A DNA stretch of 64,000 nucleotides from assembly GCA_022605955.1 (NCBI GenBank), contig JAKCOZ010000005.1, positions 44,010,950 to 44,074,949 on the forward strand, given 5' to 3'. Both the position numbers and the translations under genes were made by a program. Numbering within the stretch: the first letter of the stretch is position 1; every line of letters begins with the position of its first letter. Origin of the DNA: Rallus limicola (taxonomy: Eukaryota > Chordata > Aves > Gruiformes > Rallidae). Under the pieces are notes generated by a model. It worked only from the letters and a program-made list of their open reading frames with translations, had not been told where the DNA came from and searched no databases. Positions 1-12,155 of the stretch are shown here, piece after piece.

Positions 1-305
1 TGTCTTCTGCAGTTTGACTCCCCATGGGAAGTATCAGGACACATTTTCCTTAGCAATAGATACCAAGACAGTATGGCACCAACAGCTTCCAGCCAATTAC
101 TCCTTCACTCAAGCTCAGTTTGCCAGTTCTTCACCTGCAATGCTTCAATATCATCTAGGCCATGCTATAAACTGGACCAAATAAAATTATCTAACACACA
201 ATCCATTGAAGGGACAAGTCATTGAATTCCTAATGTTAATAAAATATGAACAAACAGGACCACAATTAACTGAAGATATCACAGTCAAACATTACTGTAA
301 TATAC
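1..305 (-). other. SYNE3: SYNE3 intron, left window edge
   Basis: This stretch follows the donor at 305/304 of the last SYNE3 exon in the window. It is AT-rich, and no frame resembles the next part of nesprin-3. No repeat or other gene is seen. Confidence 0.7.
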
Positions 306-449
306 CTGGAGTCTCTGGAGTTGTGTCTTTTTACCCAAGAGGTCAGGCTGTGGTTCCTTCTCTAGATCTAATTTGGCTTTGATGGCAGATAATTTCTTCT
401 GCAAAGGTGCGAAACCAGCATCAAAGTTCTTGTGTTGTGATATCAAATT
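306..449 (-). CDS. SYNE3: SYNE3 coding exon, residues about 535-582
   Basis: This 144-nt exon (48 codons, phase 0 at both ends) reads from NLISQHKNFD to KKTQLQRLQ, coiled-coil spectrin-repeat sequence. It corresponds to the human segment starting SLLAQHKDF. The acceptor is CATCTAG before 449 and the donor is CAG|GTATAT after 306. The repeat pattern (aliphatic residues every three to four positions, many K/E/Q) fits helix B/C of a spectrin repeat. It is the most C-terminal exon in the window, and the protein continues beyond the edge. Confidence 0.94.
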
Positions 450-703
450 CTAGATGGAAAAAGAAGAAGAAAAAGAGAAATCCAGCATTCACGATATATC
501 CCCCATTATCTTTTTCTAATGTCCGTTTTGCACTCAGAAAAACAAGCTATACCATGCAACAGTACACAAATGTATTTGAGTATTTGATCATCCCAGAAAA
601 AAGGATCATCCCAAAAAAATTTGTATCTATAAATCTGGCTTAGGAAAAGATTGATCATTGTCTTTGTCACAGCCAAAGACCATATATGGGCTTTGAAGCT
701 CAC
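450..703 (-). other. SYNE3: SYNE3 short intron
   Basis: This 254-bp intron has GTGAGC at its 5' end and CTAG at its 3' end. It contains a short direct repeat (GATCATCCCA twice, about 588-613) and a purine tract near 456-480. Nothing else is seen. Confidence 0.85.
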
Positions 704-886
704 CTGGAGTTTGCTCTTGCTTTGCAGCAGACTTTTGTGTAGAATTTCTCTCTCCTTTGAAGCTTCAGCTACTTCTTGCAGGAAAGACTTTGCTGTTTCC
801 TCACCAAGGATATTGTTTAGCAAATCTTTCTTCAGCTGTAATGTCATCAACTTCTCTTTGAACTGGGAGCTTTCTGCAAGAGCAGC
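704..886 (-). CDS. SYNE3: SYNE3 coding exon, residues about 474-534
   Basis: This 183-nt exon encodes 61 codons from AALAESSQFKEK through TLQLKKDLL to LLQSKSKLQ. The core LQLKKDLL and the end SLLQ-KSKLQ are near-identical to human nesprin-3. The acceptor is TTCCTTTAG before 886 and the donor is CAG|GTGAGC after 704. Both ends are phase 0, so the exon could be skipped without breaking the frame. The sequence is helical and charged, as expected for a spectrin repeat. Confidence 0.96.
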
Positions 887-1652
887 CTAAAGGAAAAAAA
901 TTCTTCCAGTGAAATCATACAAAAAAACACCCCAAAGCCTCATATAACCATAATATTCTCACACAAGTCACACAACCAAAGCAGTATGACAAAATCAGGT
1001 AAAAACAGCATGCTGGGCCAACAAGGGATAACAGAAGGTACCTGGACAGTGCCCAGTTAAAGGAAAAGTCTTCCCGATAATGTTAGAAGCACCGGGGCTG
1101 CATCCATTTTGTGAACAGAAATAGAGGAAAGCTGTACTATGGAAAGAGTTGTCTGTGCACAGGAGAGGCCTAAACAACCAACAAAAAGGACAGCTTGAAT
1201 GCTCATCCCCAGGATAAATTCCATCCCTGTTCTCACACACATTTATTCCGGAGATCACAGGGATGACAAAATACCAAATACCTTCCTGGGAACATGCAGA
1301 GATCATACATTTCAATCCCACAACTATATTACTACACACTTCTTAACAGTGTCCACAGACTTTTTGGCCAAGAAGATTCGGGCTAATGCTAAACAACATT
1401 GTCATCATTGTTAGAGACATGTAGCACTTCAGCCTATTCAGTTGACAACTCCAGTTAACCAAACAAACGGAAGAAAGTACAACATTCTGCTACAGCTAGA
1501 GTTAAGTATTGACCTCCATAGTGTGGGGTTTCCTGCCATACTGGAAAGGCCCCTCCAGCTGCTGCTGCCTGGCAGCTGTATGCTGGCAGCTGCTGGCACA
1601 GCCTGGCTAAGCACCTCGTATCAGTTTCTGAACTCAGTAACAGGTTTGCTAC
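887..1652 (-). other. SYNE3: SYNE3 intron
   Basis: This 766-bp intron runs from donor GAG|GTAGCA to acceptor TTTAG. Open frames here do not resemble SYNE3. No mobile element is recognised. Confidence 0.85.
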
Positions 1653-1800
1653 CTCAATGTGAGCCAGCACTGGCTCTGGAGTCTCCAGGAGCACCTGGAC
1701 CGATGGCTTCCACTGCTCAAAATCTTGCAGGGGATTTTGCAAGAGTCTTCTCAGTTGGGTTTCTGTATCAGTGCTCATTTTAGATGTCTTGCCTCTAACA
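1653..1800 (-). CDS. SYNE3: SYNE3 coding exon, residues about 424-473
   Basis: This 148-nt exon completes a split serine codon (AG from the previous exon plus T), then encodes 49 codons ending in PVLAHIE. The motif LLQNPLQDFEQWK matches the human FQRPLQDLQLWK region and places it in a central spectrin repeat. The acceptor is TCCTTACAG before 1800 and the donor is GAG|GTAGCA after 1653. The downstream junction joins HIE to AALAESS, as in human (QIE/AALMESS). Confidence 0.95.
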
Positions 1801-3746
1801 CTGTAAGGATAAGGTGACAGCCGAGAAAAGGATTATGAAGAAATCCAAGTCCAAACATCCTATTCATCAAGGCATGAATTAACACAATACTCATGTGTAA
1901 ACTGTATCCAATACAAAAGCCTCAGTCTTTTTCACTGTCTGTGCCTGGCGCTGCACTCTGACAGCTGCTGTCGGCCAGAGACATCCGACAAAACTTTATT
2001 TAGATGCCGTAAAACACATTTGTCTCTTGTGCAACTGTATATCAGGAATTCCTTTGCCTCTCCAGTAGCCAGCAATCTCCCCCTCTATGTAATCTTTCTT
2101 GGCTGCTATCACCAGCATAATTTAACAAATCATATCAGTGGGGCAGTCTCACTGGCTGGTGGAACAAGCCAAGAGTATCTAGAATTTAGCTGCAGTTGCC
2201 TGTATTTTTTCCCACATTAACAAGTCTTTGTTCCTTTAAAAAATTACATTAAGAAAACCTTGATTACCCTGCATTATCAATAAAAACAGGAACATACATA
2301 TTTTTTTCAGACATAAATGTGTAAAGTTCTGCAGAACTGCTTTCATCTATACTAATATAAGCAAGTGATTTGGACAAAAGCTTTGTATTTTTGTATATGT
2401 ACACACTTACATGCACAGCTATATATGCATGTGTATAAATACTGAGGGAAAAAATACAATCGGCACACATTCATTGAATATCCAGGCTTCTCTTAGAAAG
2501 CTTTATCCAAAATTCAGCTGAGTATCAAGGCCTAGCAGTGGCACGCCCATGCAGCTGCCTCCTGATTTTCTCAGCTTGCCTGATGTCCCAATTTGCAGAA
2601 TCCTATTTGATATGGCAGAACGCAGCCCAAACTATACCTTTGCATGGGAACAGTATCCTGCAAGCTCACAAGACAGGCTGGCAAGAGCAATGCCAGTCAA
2701 GACTAGCACTGCCTTTCTATAAAGAACAGAAACAATGATCTTACCTGTGTCAGTGCACGTTACAGAGCTAAACAAAGGCAAGCCAGCCGAAGCCAAAAGC
2801 TCCGCAAATAGAAAGTTCTGACATTACATGTCCTTTGCCATTTGCTCTGCTGCCCCTGCCAGGCTCAGTGTGAAGCTGCCAGGCTTTGCAAAGAAGCTTT
2901 GGAGAGAAGCTGGCAAAAGAGAAGCTGCCATTTTCTACTCAGAGGCAACTCCTCTCCCTTCTCTGCTTCTCTTTCGCCATTGTTTCCTTGTTAGTTTTTA
3001 AACTGAAATCCTTTCCCATAATGACCTATAACCCTTCCAGCAGGACAGCATACTGTGCACTGGACAGAGGAAAATAAGCCTAAATACAGTAAAAAAACTG
3101 ACCTTTTGTTTTCTTTTTAAAAAGATCCTTCTTCTAGTTTGCAATATTTGCTGCAGCTTCTTTACTTCCTGATTCCAGGCAGCCTGGAAACGGAAATACT
3201 GAAGTCTGGGGAGAGGCTAAACTTTCAAAGTTTCCAACTGAAGGCGAGTTGAAAACAGGAATCATGCAGCTTGCTGCCAGGAGAAGGGGAATAAACTCTG
3301 CCAAGTAATTGCTATGGCTGATGAGTCATCATAACAAACTCTACAAGGGAGGGTCATAATTCTTCTGAACCGTTTACTACTACAGCTCCTGTCCTGATTT
3401 TCTAGTTGCTGTCATGAAAGGCAAGCAAAATGCATAAATTATTATTATAAAATGCTAAGAAGATCAAATTAGCTGCCAACAATCTAATTTTCTTCAAACC
3501 ATGCACAACTTTAATGATGCAAGAGCATTGCTTGAAAATGGCCAGCAGCCTGCAGCTCCTAGCAAGTGGCTAAAATTACAGGTTTACCAAAAGGTGGAGG
3601 CTCATGTAATTAGCAAGAACCTTTTCTTTCTGCCCATCACCTACAATCAGATGGCACATCACTGTTTTCTTAGGTCCTTGTCAATCCCTTCAGTGTCTGA
3701 GAGAACATTCCCACCCCCCCACCAGCACAATCAGCCTTCCCACTAC
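1801..3746 (-). other. SYNE3: SYNE3 intron, about 1.9 kb
   Basis: This is non-coding DNA between two confident SYNE3 exons. Short open frames occur on both strands but lack family resemblance. No recognisable transposon remains. Confidence 0.85.
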
Positions 3747-3883
3747 CTTTGATATTGCTGTATTGCAGAGACAACACTCTCAGCATGTGGCTGCACATCC
3801 TGGGAAAACCGTAGCAGTTCCTTAAGCTGAGCCTTCAGCCTCTCAACCTTGGACTCCTCCGCAGCCAGAACTGCTCTTGTTGC
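3747..3883 (-). CDS. SYNE3: SYNE3 coding exon, residues about 379-424
   Basis: This 137-nt exon reads ATRAVLAAEESKVERLKAQL and ends SAIQQYQ plus two bases of the next codon. It matches the human ATRAALASEEPRVDRLQAQL segment closely. The acceptor (TATGATTAAG before 3883) has a weak pyrimidine tract; the donor is AAAG|GTAGTG after 3747. Phase 0 in and phase 2 out agree with both neighbours. Confidence 0.94.
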
Positions 3884-4986
3884 CTTAATCATAAAAATAA
3901 CGAACAGATGAAATCTCACATAGTGTCTGGCACATGAAATTAATAGATAAGACTGTAAAGGTATTCATAAGGCCCCTTTCTGCTGCCTTTTCTCATGTTG
4001 TAATGAATATGGACTATACTAAAGCAGAAAACATTCCCAGGAACTGTTTTGTTCCTGCAGACTCTCTCTTCTCTCCTCATGCTGCCTACCTAGCCTCTGC
4101 ATCTCATCTGCAGGGTTCACTGTTTGAATAGAGTGAATCACAACCAAGCCCAGTTTCAGCTCACTGATTGCTGTATATAACGTGAGATGTATATTTGGAG
4201 CAGTCTTAACCATGTCTGTTTGCATGAACAGATCTTTCTCATAAATACAGAATATTAATTCTAGGGTGACAAGAGGGAAACAAACCCAACAAAACAACCC
4301 ATGTAAATGTAGCTGGATTGAACCAATCTGTATATTGTGGATCTTTTTTTGTGAATATTTTTCCCAGCTAGTATTGAGGAGTTCTAAATATACAAATAGC
4401 AATGAAAGGTATTTTGAGAAAAGATAATAAAGGCAAAACCGACCCTCAAGAGCAAATGAGTGGTAAAGACTCTTACCTACTTTAGGTATGACAAGTTTTT
4501 GAACTAATTTTTGCAACAGATTGATTTTGCTGTAAATTGTGGGTTACTACAAACTTGGGACTTCTTAGGAATGTACCTGATGGTAAAGGAAGATGGGTAA
4601 CCACCTTCCACAGATGAAGGACATAATACAGAAATATACCCCAGAAATGTGTGTGTGTGTGTATTTGTATATACAGTGAGGCATTATTTTTCCTGTTTTG
4701 TTTTAAGGAGAACAAACTGTGTTGTTTACTCTGTGTCGTGCATATGGTCCTTTTAAACTCAAGGCACAAACTCCAACACCTCCTCCCACCCTGCTCCCTC
4801 TGAGCAGAGTGAGCTAAAGGTTATAATAGTTGATTCCATTGTTGCTATTCACATTTTCATCACTGTGTTTTATATTTACACTCTTGTCTTACCACCTTTA
4901 ACCACCAGGACAGGCACCCGTTGGATGTGACTATGCATGTTCAATCTCTGACTGCTGATTTTAGACATAAAAGGGTAATAACTCAC
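3884..4986 (-). other. SYNE3: SYNE3 intron with a TG microsatellite
   Basis: This 1.1-kb intron contains a short TG run at about 4649-4662. Nothing else is supported. Confidence 0.85.
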
Positions 4987-5331
4987 ATTGCATTTTCTCC
5001 AAAGGGTTACAAACTCATCTTCAGTCTTTTCCCCTTCCCCAGGGTCCAGGTCATTTTCTAGTCTCTGCAGATCTTTTATCAGCTCCTGGACATCTGCTTC
5101 TAATTGTCTGGCTTGGGACTTGTAGGCACTTTCTGACTGTTGGATCTTGAGCAATCTCTCCTCCTCCTCACTACTCAGCAGTTTCAACTTCTCCAAGGCT
5201 TTCCTTAGCTTTTCGAGTTCATTCCTCATTCTCTCAGCTCCAAGTGGGGAGGTATTCTGAATCACCTCTGCACACTCATTTTCAAGGTGCTTCAATTTCT
5301 TTCCACCACTCCTAATGCTTTTGGCAATATC
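4987..5331 (-). CDS. SYNE3: SYNE3 coding exon, residues about 264-378
   Basis: This 345-nt exon (115 codons, phase 0 at both ends) starts DIAKSIRSGG, contains VIQNTSPLGAERMRNELEKL and EEEERL, and ends FVTLWRKCN. The NTSPLGAE block is an almost exact match to human nesprin-3. The acceptor is TTTCTGCAG before 5331 and the donor is AAT|GTGAGT after 4987. Heptad-like leucines and a very high charge content show the long helices of a spectrin repeat. At 115 codons it is the largest coding exon of the gene in this window. Confidence 0.97.
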
Positions 5332-6056
5332 CTGCAGAAAGAAGTTAAATAAAGAGATTAGCTGCAGGAATGGAAAACTGGGTAAAAAGGTAAAAGCAGT
5401 AGGAAAGTAAGACAAAGTCTCCTGGTTGTACATATTTTCTTCTTCATCTTTTCTTCAAAGTATGTCTTTTTTCAAGTGACCAGAAACCAGGGTCACTCAT
5501 GTGACTGCCTTCTATACTGCCATGACTCTAAAAATATTGGCTTCATTTTCAGAAATGCTTGCCACTGACATCCCTGGCAAAGAAAATAGTAGCTACAGGC
5601 AATAAGAAATACTAATAATCAGATCTCTTGAGAGAATTAAAGCTGAACAGTTTAGCAGTGGCAAAAAAATACTGGATACTGTTCTCAAAACTGGAATTTT
5701 TATCACCAGCTCTAAACTGTCAAAACCTTTTAGCCTTCAGGCTCTATTTGGATCATGTTTACCAAATATCATTTAGTAAACAAGTTTAAAGGGGAAGATT
5801 CTCAAAGAATCACATAACTGTGGGAGATCAGGCTTTAAGAAAACCAAAGCAGACTGGCCTGTGACTCAGGCCACAGATCTGAAAAAGATACCGGCTAAGA
5901 GTTTTAGGACCCAATATAACTCTTCACCCCTATCTCCACCTTATTTTGTTTCTGTAATTCTTTTCTCAAGTACACCCTTGAATGGTTTCAGAAACAGACA
6001 TAGTGATGAAGAAAACACAATCCTGGCTCCTTGTCAGAATTGTATCAGTTAAGAAC
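5332..6056 (-). other. SYNE3: SYNE3 intron
   Basis: This 725-bp AT-rich intron begins with the non-standard-looking donor GTTCTT at 6056-6051 and ends at TTTCTGCAG. No other feature is seen. Confidence 0.8.
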
Positions 6057-6218
6057 CTTCAGGGCCTTTAACTTGTCCTCTGCCGAAGCCGTGGTTCCTT
6101 CTCCGATGCAGGAGTTTAATCTCTCTGTCACACCATTCAGCCACAACTGAAACTGGTTGACGTTAGTGCTGTACTGCTCGTGTTCCTTCGTTATCTTTTC
6201 AAGCAGTTTCACTCTGCT
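6057..6218 (-). CDS. SYNE3: SYNE3 coding exon, residues about 210-263
   Basis: This 162-nt exon (54 codons) reads SRVKLLEKITKEHEQY, then FQLWLNGVTERLNSCIGEG, ending KLKALK. Human nesprin-3 has KRVDLLEQVAREHEEY and FQLWLKAVVEKVNGCLG at the same place. The acceptor is TTGTTACAG before 6218; a tandem AG could move it by two bases but would break the frame. The donor is AAG|GTTCTT, weaker than the other SYNE3 donors, but the join to DIAK in the next exon exactly mirrors human (LQ/DIAK), so I keep it. Confidence 0.92.
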
Positions 6219-9200
6219 CTGTAACAAGAGACATCAGAAGCTGTGAGAATAGTGTTTATCTGGTTCTTTTCCTTTTCACTATCCGTGTATTTATAAACAA
6301 CAGTCCCTTTCCACAACCTCTGATAGCAGTTGGCCTCCACAGGAATTCACAGTTCACCTCAAAAACCAGGACACACAAGGACATAAAGGTTTGTCCCTGT
6401 CTGGGTCAACACCTGATCTCAGAGGAGACAAAACACAGGGTCCTCTCAGGTGTACTTCTAGACTCCCTTTTCCAAAAGTTCTTAGTTTTTCATTAGAAAA
6501 ACACAAGAGATGACTATTTTCTGGTTTTGCAGTTATGTTCCTCATGCTGCTTAAAAACAACCGTGAGCACATGACCGATTGAATTTGCCTGTCTGTCAAA
6601 ATAAGAGTAAGAGAGACTGTGCTAGGGGCATGCAAATTGTGTCCAAGTGTTAATTATTTAAATGGCTGTACAGAAGGTGACCGTCAATTTCAAGGTATCC
6701 CTAGAAATCATGTAGCCCAGGTACTTCCGTACTTACTCAATTTGCAGATCACAAATCGTGTTTTGATGGTACTGCAGATGCTGGAAGCAAATTTAAGCCC
6801 AATTTTAAACTTCATTTTCTGAGTTACTGTGTGTATGCACCCTATGGCCAACAATCCTTGAGGGGCCTGCACACCAGCCTGCTGATCCACGCCCTCAAAA
6901 GGGCAGAGCCACATTTGCTCTGACTATCCCTGTTTTTCAGCTGAAGTTTAGATCGTGCTGAAGGAATTTTACACAAATCACAAGAAGTCCTGTTTTTATT
7001 TATTTCACCAATATAATATCCAACCTTAGTATTATTTCCTACAAAATCTGACTGATTTTTTCTTGCCCTTCACTAGTTGTCATGGAGAACATCTGAGGTA
7101 CACTAGTTACATTAGAAAAAATATTGTGCTTCATGCAATCTATTTGCTGTCACAGACAAGGGGCTGAGTGTCATTTTCCCTAATATGGGACACAATCTGT
7201 GCTACTGAGAACTCCTCAATCGGAGCTGCCTTCCAGAGAGCAGAATGATAGCTGCAATGGCGGGAAGCTCTTCAAAGTCTCTTCTGCATTTCCCTTGTCT
7301 CTGTGACAAAGCTTTGAGCATGTTCCCACACCTGTCAACCTGCCTGAGGTGACAGTGAGCCATCACTGTTCTCTCAGCCTTTCTCCAGCCAGGCCAGCAG
7401 AAGGATGGCATAGGCATCAGTCAGGATGGGATCTCCCACGTGATGTGGGGTGGTGGTCTATCTGGAACTCTGCCCTTTACTGCTGGGACATGTTATTCCC
7501 ACAGCACAGTAGAGAGCTGCCACTCTCCAGGTGGCACCACACTAGTCTGTGTTTCATGCACCACCGTTGTAATCTCTGCTGACTGGTGTGAATCAAGATT
7601 GACTCTTTAAAGTTAACTGACTTGCTTTGTGTCAAAAGAGGTCCAGCTAAGGGAATGGATGGTCCCAGTATTGCTTCCTGGAGAAGGTGAAATGCTGCAC
7701 ACTAGGGCAGGACCTTCAGTAGCACCATCTATGCAAACATGGGTTTCGATGGAACCAAAAAGCAGAATGATGTCTGCAGACTTCTGCGGTAAGGATGGAT
7801 GCAGCAGAACACCTCACTTGTTTGCTAAATCCCCTTGCTCTGATTTTCAAATCCACAAACATGTAAGGTTTATACAATTCTCATTTTGACCTCAAGTTAC
7901 GGACTTGAATGCAATCTAATAGGGGTGTCAATGCACCAAACATCAAAACGAAACAAGTCAGCCCAAGCTTATTGGTTCTAGAAAATTAAGCTAATTGATT
8001 GCACCGACAGAAGCTCCAAAGACAGGAAGTCAGAATAACAAAGCAGAGCTATTATTAAACTCAAAAGTCTTATGCTCGTATAGAGAGAGTTAAAAAGGAA
8101 ATTGAAATGACCCAGCCCTGGCCAGGCTATTCAGCCAAAACAAAGGAGCGCACAGTTTGGATACTCCTGCTGGTCTATGAGGTCAAGGAAGAGATGCCAT
8201 GGATCTGGACAGACTGTGCTAGCTGTCAAACAAAGGGCTTACAAAGAGCTGGCTGAGCCCCCTACCCCAAGAGGTTAGGCAGGGAGACTGTCTAATGATG
8301 GAAAATATGGTATAATTTGCTTCCATCTGGTTAGCTGTTTGGGGAGGAGGCCAGTGTTGAACTCCATCTCCGCTTGGTTAATGTGAGGAGACGTTAATCA
8401 GGGACACAGACCTGGAGGGATTGAAAGAACCAACAGGAAAAGAATGGGTGTGCCATAGGCTGCAGAGGAAAAGACGTGTCTGGGCTGAATATGCTCAGCC
8501 CCGGGTACTCATGGAGGGTGGATGGAGGCATAGGAAATCCTCTCCCCTAAGCAAAGGGAAATAAGCCTCCTCTGGAAGGCAAACTAGGGCACATAAAGGA
8601 AGTTCCCACTTTAACTCCTCTGTGGCATCTCAGACAGAGTACGGAAAGCTCCGGTAGCCCTTCCTGGTGCTTTTAGTCTTAGCTCTAGGGCATGTGAGGG
8701 ATGGCATTATAAGTACCTAGGTTTCAGTTAACAGAAACAACATGGACTGAAATTCAGTTGATGTGCTCAGACATACTTTATATATTTTACTAAATATCAA
8801 CATATTACATCTATCATAACTCTTCTTACCATCATCAGTCACCGCTTATCCTAAAACTCACAATGTCTACCTCTGCATGTTGTTATTTTACGAGGCAGGG
8901 GAAAGCATGTAGGAAAAAGATGCCACATTTAAAAATATCCCTGTCAATGTAATTGAAAGAAAATTATGTTCCTTTAAAACCTGGGAATGATAAGGACACA
9001 TGTTAGCACTAAGAAAGAAAAAAAACCCACCATTTGCTCATGCCACAGAACCCATGTCACAGGCAAACCTTTTAAGAAGCACTCTCCAAGAGCTTGCCTT
9101 CTGATAGAGTTGGACAACTGCACAGGATCTAAAAATGCTCTTTAAACACAAGTGTAATCTACAAACACCAGTGAGCCTCCTTTGGCAGGCAGCTCAGGCA

Positions 9201-11251
9201 TTCAGCTGGCATCTGCAAGTCACATTTAGCCTGGCCTCTCAGCATGAGAGGGGCCAGAGCAACCCCCTTACAACTCCAGTGTCTCATTCATTGATTCATT
9301 CATACCTCCCTCCCCTTGGAAGAGGTGGCATGGTTTCTCTAACTAGTGTTATACTTTCCAGTGTGACTCCCAAGGTGCCTGTAACTTTGGCATTAGCTAA
9401 TGAACTCTGCATTTACTTCAGTTGTAAAATCCAAGGCTGCCCAAGTCCCTTCTTTGCTCCATTCCTCCCGAAAGAGGGATTTCTTAGCTGGACTCTCCCA
9501 GTCCTTCCTTCTATGAAATGTGGTATTCGTAACCAATGCCAAAGAAAAGCTTTTTCTAATGTCTCTGTTGGCTGGAGACATAAAGACATATTTTGTCTGA
9601 GTACTATGAGCTACTTCCTGATCTCATTTGCACCAGCACGTATCCAAGTCAGAGAAATTACGCTATGTAAAACCAGTCTCAGAGAGGTCACATTCTGGCT
9701 TTGAGTATTCAAACAACTTGTCTGAAAGAACTGCCTTATTAATATAACTATTGACTGTCTCCTGCCTCGAAACCAAAGACGACAAATATTGGTTAGAACA
9801 GAGTGAATGAGAATTTTAAATGGCAATCTAGATAGACACCACCTGAATTTCCAGGAACCTTCTTATTCATAAATTCAGTTGCCCTGTAATGAAGAGGTCT
9901 GCCTTTAACAATGAATAATCAGCACTGAGGTGCAAGCCTGTTGGTGGCTTTACAGCTTCTCTGTAGCAGCTGCAGTTACAGAATTTCCAAATATGCTCTA
10001 GTTTTAGGAGGGACCTACTAGCAGCAGTTTTATCTTAATGGTTAAACAAATAATCTGAATTTGATGTTCACGAAAGCTGCCAGCTCAGGATTGTTTGGTT
10101 GTTGTTTTTTTTGGTTATTTTCTTTGCTTGGGGTGGGTTTTTTTTTAAAACTGAAACGGATCTCTAGGGCAAGCGGAACAATAGCATGAGCATCCCAATG
10201 TTGTTCTTCCAGTGTGATCTGAAGTTAACTTTGTACAACAGTGCCCAGGGAGGGAGAGCATCCAACACTGCCAGGCTCCAGTTTTGGGCTGGCGTGTAGG
10301 TGTGGGAACAAATAGAAGGCAACATTATGACAGAGGCAGATAGCAGAGCCAGTACAATGAAAAGTATTTGTATTTGCACCAGGTAATTCCTGCTTATGCA
10401 GTTCCTGGAAGCCACTACAAGACAAAGACTAGATTTGAATCTGTATGTGCTTGAGACAGATGTCTATATAAATATTTCAGGTATCCCTTTGAGTATTTAT
10501 ATAGACATAGCCTAGGAAGAAAGTGAATTCTTCTACCCACCTGCATATGTCTGCCTCTCAGCCATGCCACATGGTCCTGTCCTGTCTTTATCTGAGTTAG
10601 TAAATGAAAAGTATAAGCCTTATCTGAAGTCTTTACCTAGGAATAGGGTCAAAGGCAATCACTGGCACTGAAAGATGAACTAGGATGTTGTACACCAGCC
10701 TATTTGTTCAAGCAGGAAGATTAGCAGCAGGACAGGATTAGGGTCTGTGTGCAGTAAAAGTCTTTCAGGTACTGCAACGGGCTAGTTGCGTTCAGTGTTG
10801 GCCCACAGCTGACTCCCACCTCAGTGTTTCCCTGTTCTGCAGGTGGTAAGCATAGCTCTGGATCCAGACCAATGCTACATCTTCCAACAAGGGCACATGC
10901 GTGTAACATTCCCTGGCTCTGGGAACGGGTGCTTCACATCTGGTTATACAAGGATCACTAATGCACTGAAAGATGAGGAACTTTACACAGAGATGACCTA
11001 AACCAATATTCACTAGATCATAGCAAGCAAAACAAAAACATATTATAAAGTGCAGTGTAAGAACATTCCAGTTAACAGCTTATCTTGGGACATGATGACT
11101 GTTGCAAACAGGCCACTGTCTGAAAGAACAGGGGTCTTCAGCTCTTTCTTTTTGCAGCCTTACCAGGCAAGCCCCATCACTCAAGTAGCAGACAGCACAC
11201 AATACTGTACATGGATGAAATCTGAACACCTTCCATTCTTTATAGGTGTAC
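6219..11251 (-). other. SYNE3: SYNE3 intron, about 5 kb
   Basis: This is non-coding DNA between confident exons. It includes a plus-strand 189-codon open frame at 9135-9704 with no recognisable domain, and a 15-bp inverted repeat at 10460-10508. No CR1 or other transposon is recognised. Confidence 0.85.
10460..10508. repeat. AT-rich perfect inverted repeat (hairpin), 15-bp arms
   Basis: The left arm 10460-10474 and right arm 10494-10508 are exact reverse complements (ATGTCTATATAAATA and its complement), separated by 19 bases. It lies inside a SYNE3 intron. It could be a relic of a short inverted-repeat transposon or a cruciform-prone AT hairpin. No flanking target duplication was established. 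Confidence 0.85.
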
Positions 11252-11561
11252 CTGAGCTTCTTCCTTGACTCCTTCATATTCCACCCTCATTTGCTTCTGA
11301 ACATCCTCATCAATGCTGGGGTCACCTATCCTGCTGAACAGGGAAGCAGCTTCCTCTAGCAGCCTTTCCAGCAGGACTGACTGATTTAAGACATCATTCA
11401 GCAGAACCTGAGCATGGCTCAGCTGCCACTGCTTCTCCTTTAAGCCAAGCTGCAACTCAATGTCAGGCTCCAAGGTCACCCTCATGTTGTGAATCCATGC
11501 ATAAAAATCATCTTGGGCTTTCAAGTACTCACTCCAGTGCAGCCAGACCCACTCAATGCGG
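11252..11561 (-). CDS. SYNE3: SYNE3 coding exon, residues about 106-209
   Basis: This 310-nt exon completes a split serine (AG|C) and encodes RIEWVWLHWSEYLKAQDDFY, then VTLEPDIELQLGLKEKQWQL, then LLEEAASLFSRIGDPSIDED, ending EEAQ. These blocks are nearly identical to human nesprin-3 and are the most conserved stretch seen here. The acceptor is CTCTCCAACAG before 11561 and the donor is CAG|GTACAC after 11252. It spans the end of the first and most of the second spectrin repeat. Confidence 0.97.
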
Positions 11562-11982
11562 CTGTTGGAGAGAGCAAGAGAGATGAGTTAGATGAAGTTA
11601 TGGTGGGAACAGTGGAGACTGGCAAGCTCAAAAGCCCTTCAAAGCAAAGGAAAAGATTCTAAGTAATTTTAAGATGCTCTGACTTCAGGAAGTCAAAATT
11701 AAATTCTCAGGTTCTCCCTGCTTGGGGAGAAAATATTCTGTACAAGGTCCCTGTGCCTGGTAGAACTCATGACTCAAGACCATGAGATAGTCTGGCTCTG
11801 AAGGCAGAGAGCAAGGAGGACCCACCGACCCTCTCACCCAGCACAGTCCCACACATGCTCATGGGATGGGATTAGCAGTGATTGCCACCTATGATCCAGA
11901 CAGTAGAGGAAGGCAGGAAGCACTTTATGAAAGCATGAGACGAGACAGCTGCCACCACACACCAAAGAGAATTCTGTCTTAC
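11562..11982 (-). other. SYNE3: SYNE3 intron
   Basis: This 421-bp intron has donor CAG|GTAAGA and a good acceptor (CTCTCCAACAG). No other feature is seen. Confidence 0.88.
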
Positions 11983-12155
11983 CTGTGACAGTGAGTAATG
12001 TATATGGCTGTCTCTTCCCACAAGGCTTTAATGTCTTTCAGTTTAGATAGCACCTCATGCTTCTTATCCTCACTGATACTGCGAAGAGCAGCATCTGCCT
12101 TCACAAGAATCATGTCAATTTTCAAGCTGCCTTCTGGTTCCAGTGCACGTATTTT
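11983..12155 (-). CDS. SYNE3: SYNE3 coding exon, residues about 49-106
   Basis: This 173-nt exon reads KIRALEPEGSLKIDMILVKA and then LSKLKDIKALWEETAIYITH, ending CH plus two bases of a serine codon. Human has LEPEGRVRVDLVLRMAEALL and LKDIKAQWEETVTYMTHCH. The acceptor is CCTCATAG before 12155 and the donor is CACAG|GTAAGA after 11983. It belongs to the first spectrin repeat, the plectin-binding part of nesprin-3. No open frame of this size would exist here without coding constraint plus both splice sites. Confidence 0.96.

Noticed and set aside
9135..9704. A 189-codon plus-strand open frame in a SYNE3 intron.
   Set aside because: It has no recognisable domain, no promoter or poly(A) context, and lies antisense within an intron. 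Chance frames of this length are possible in 64 kb.
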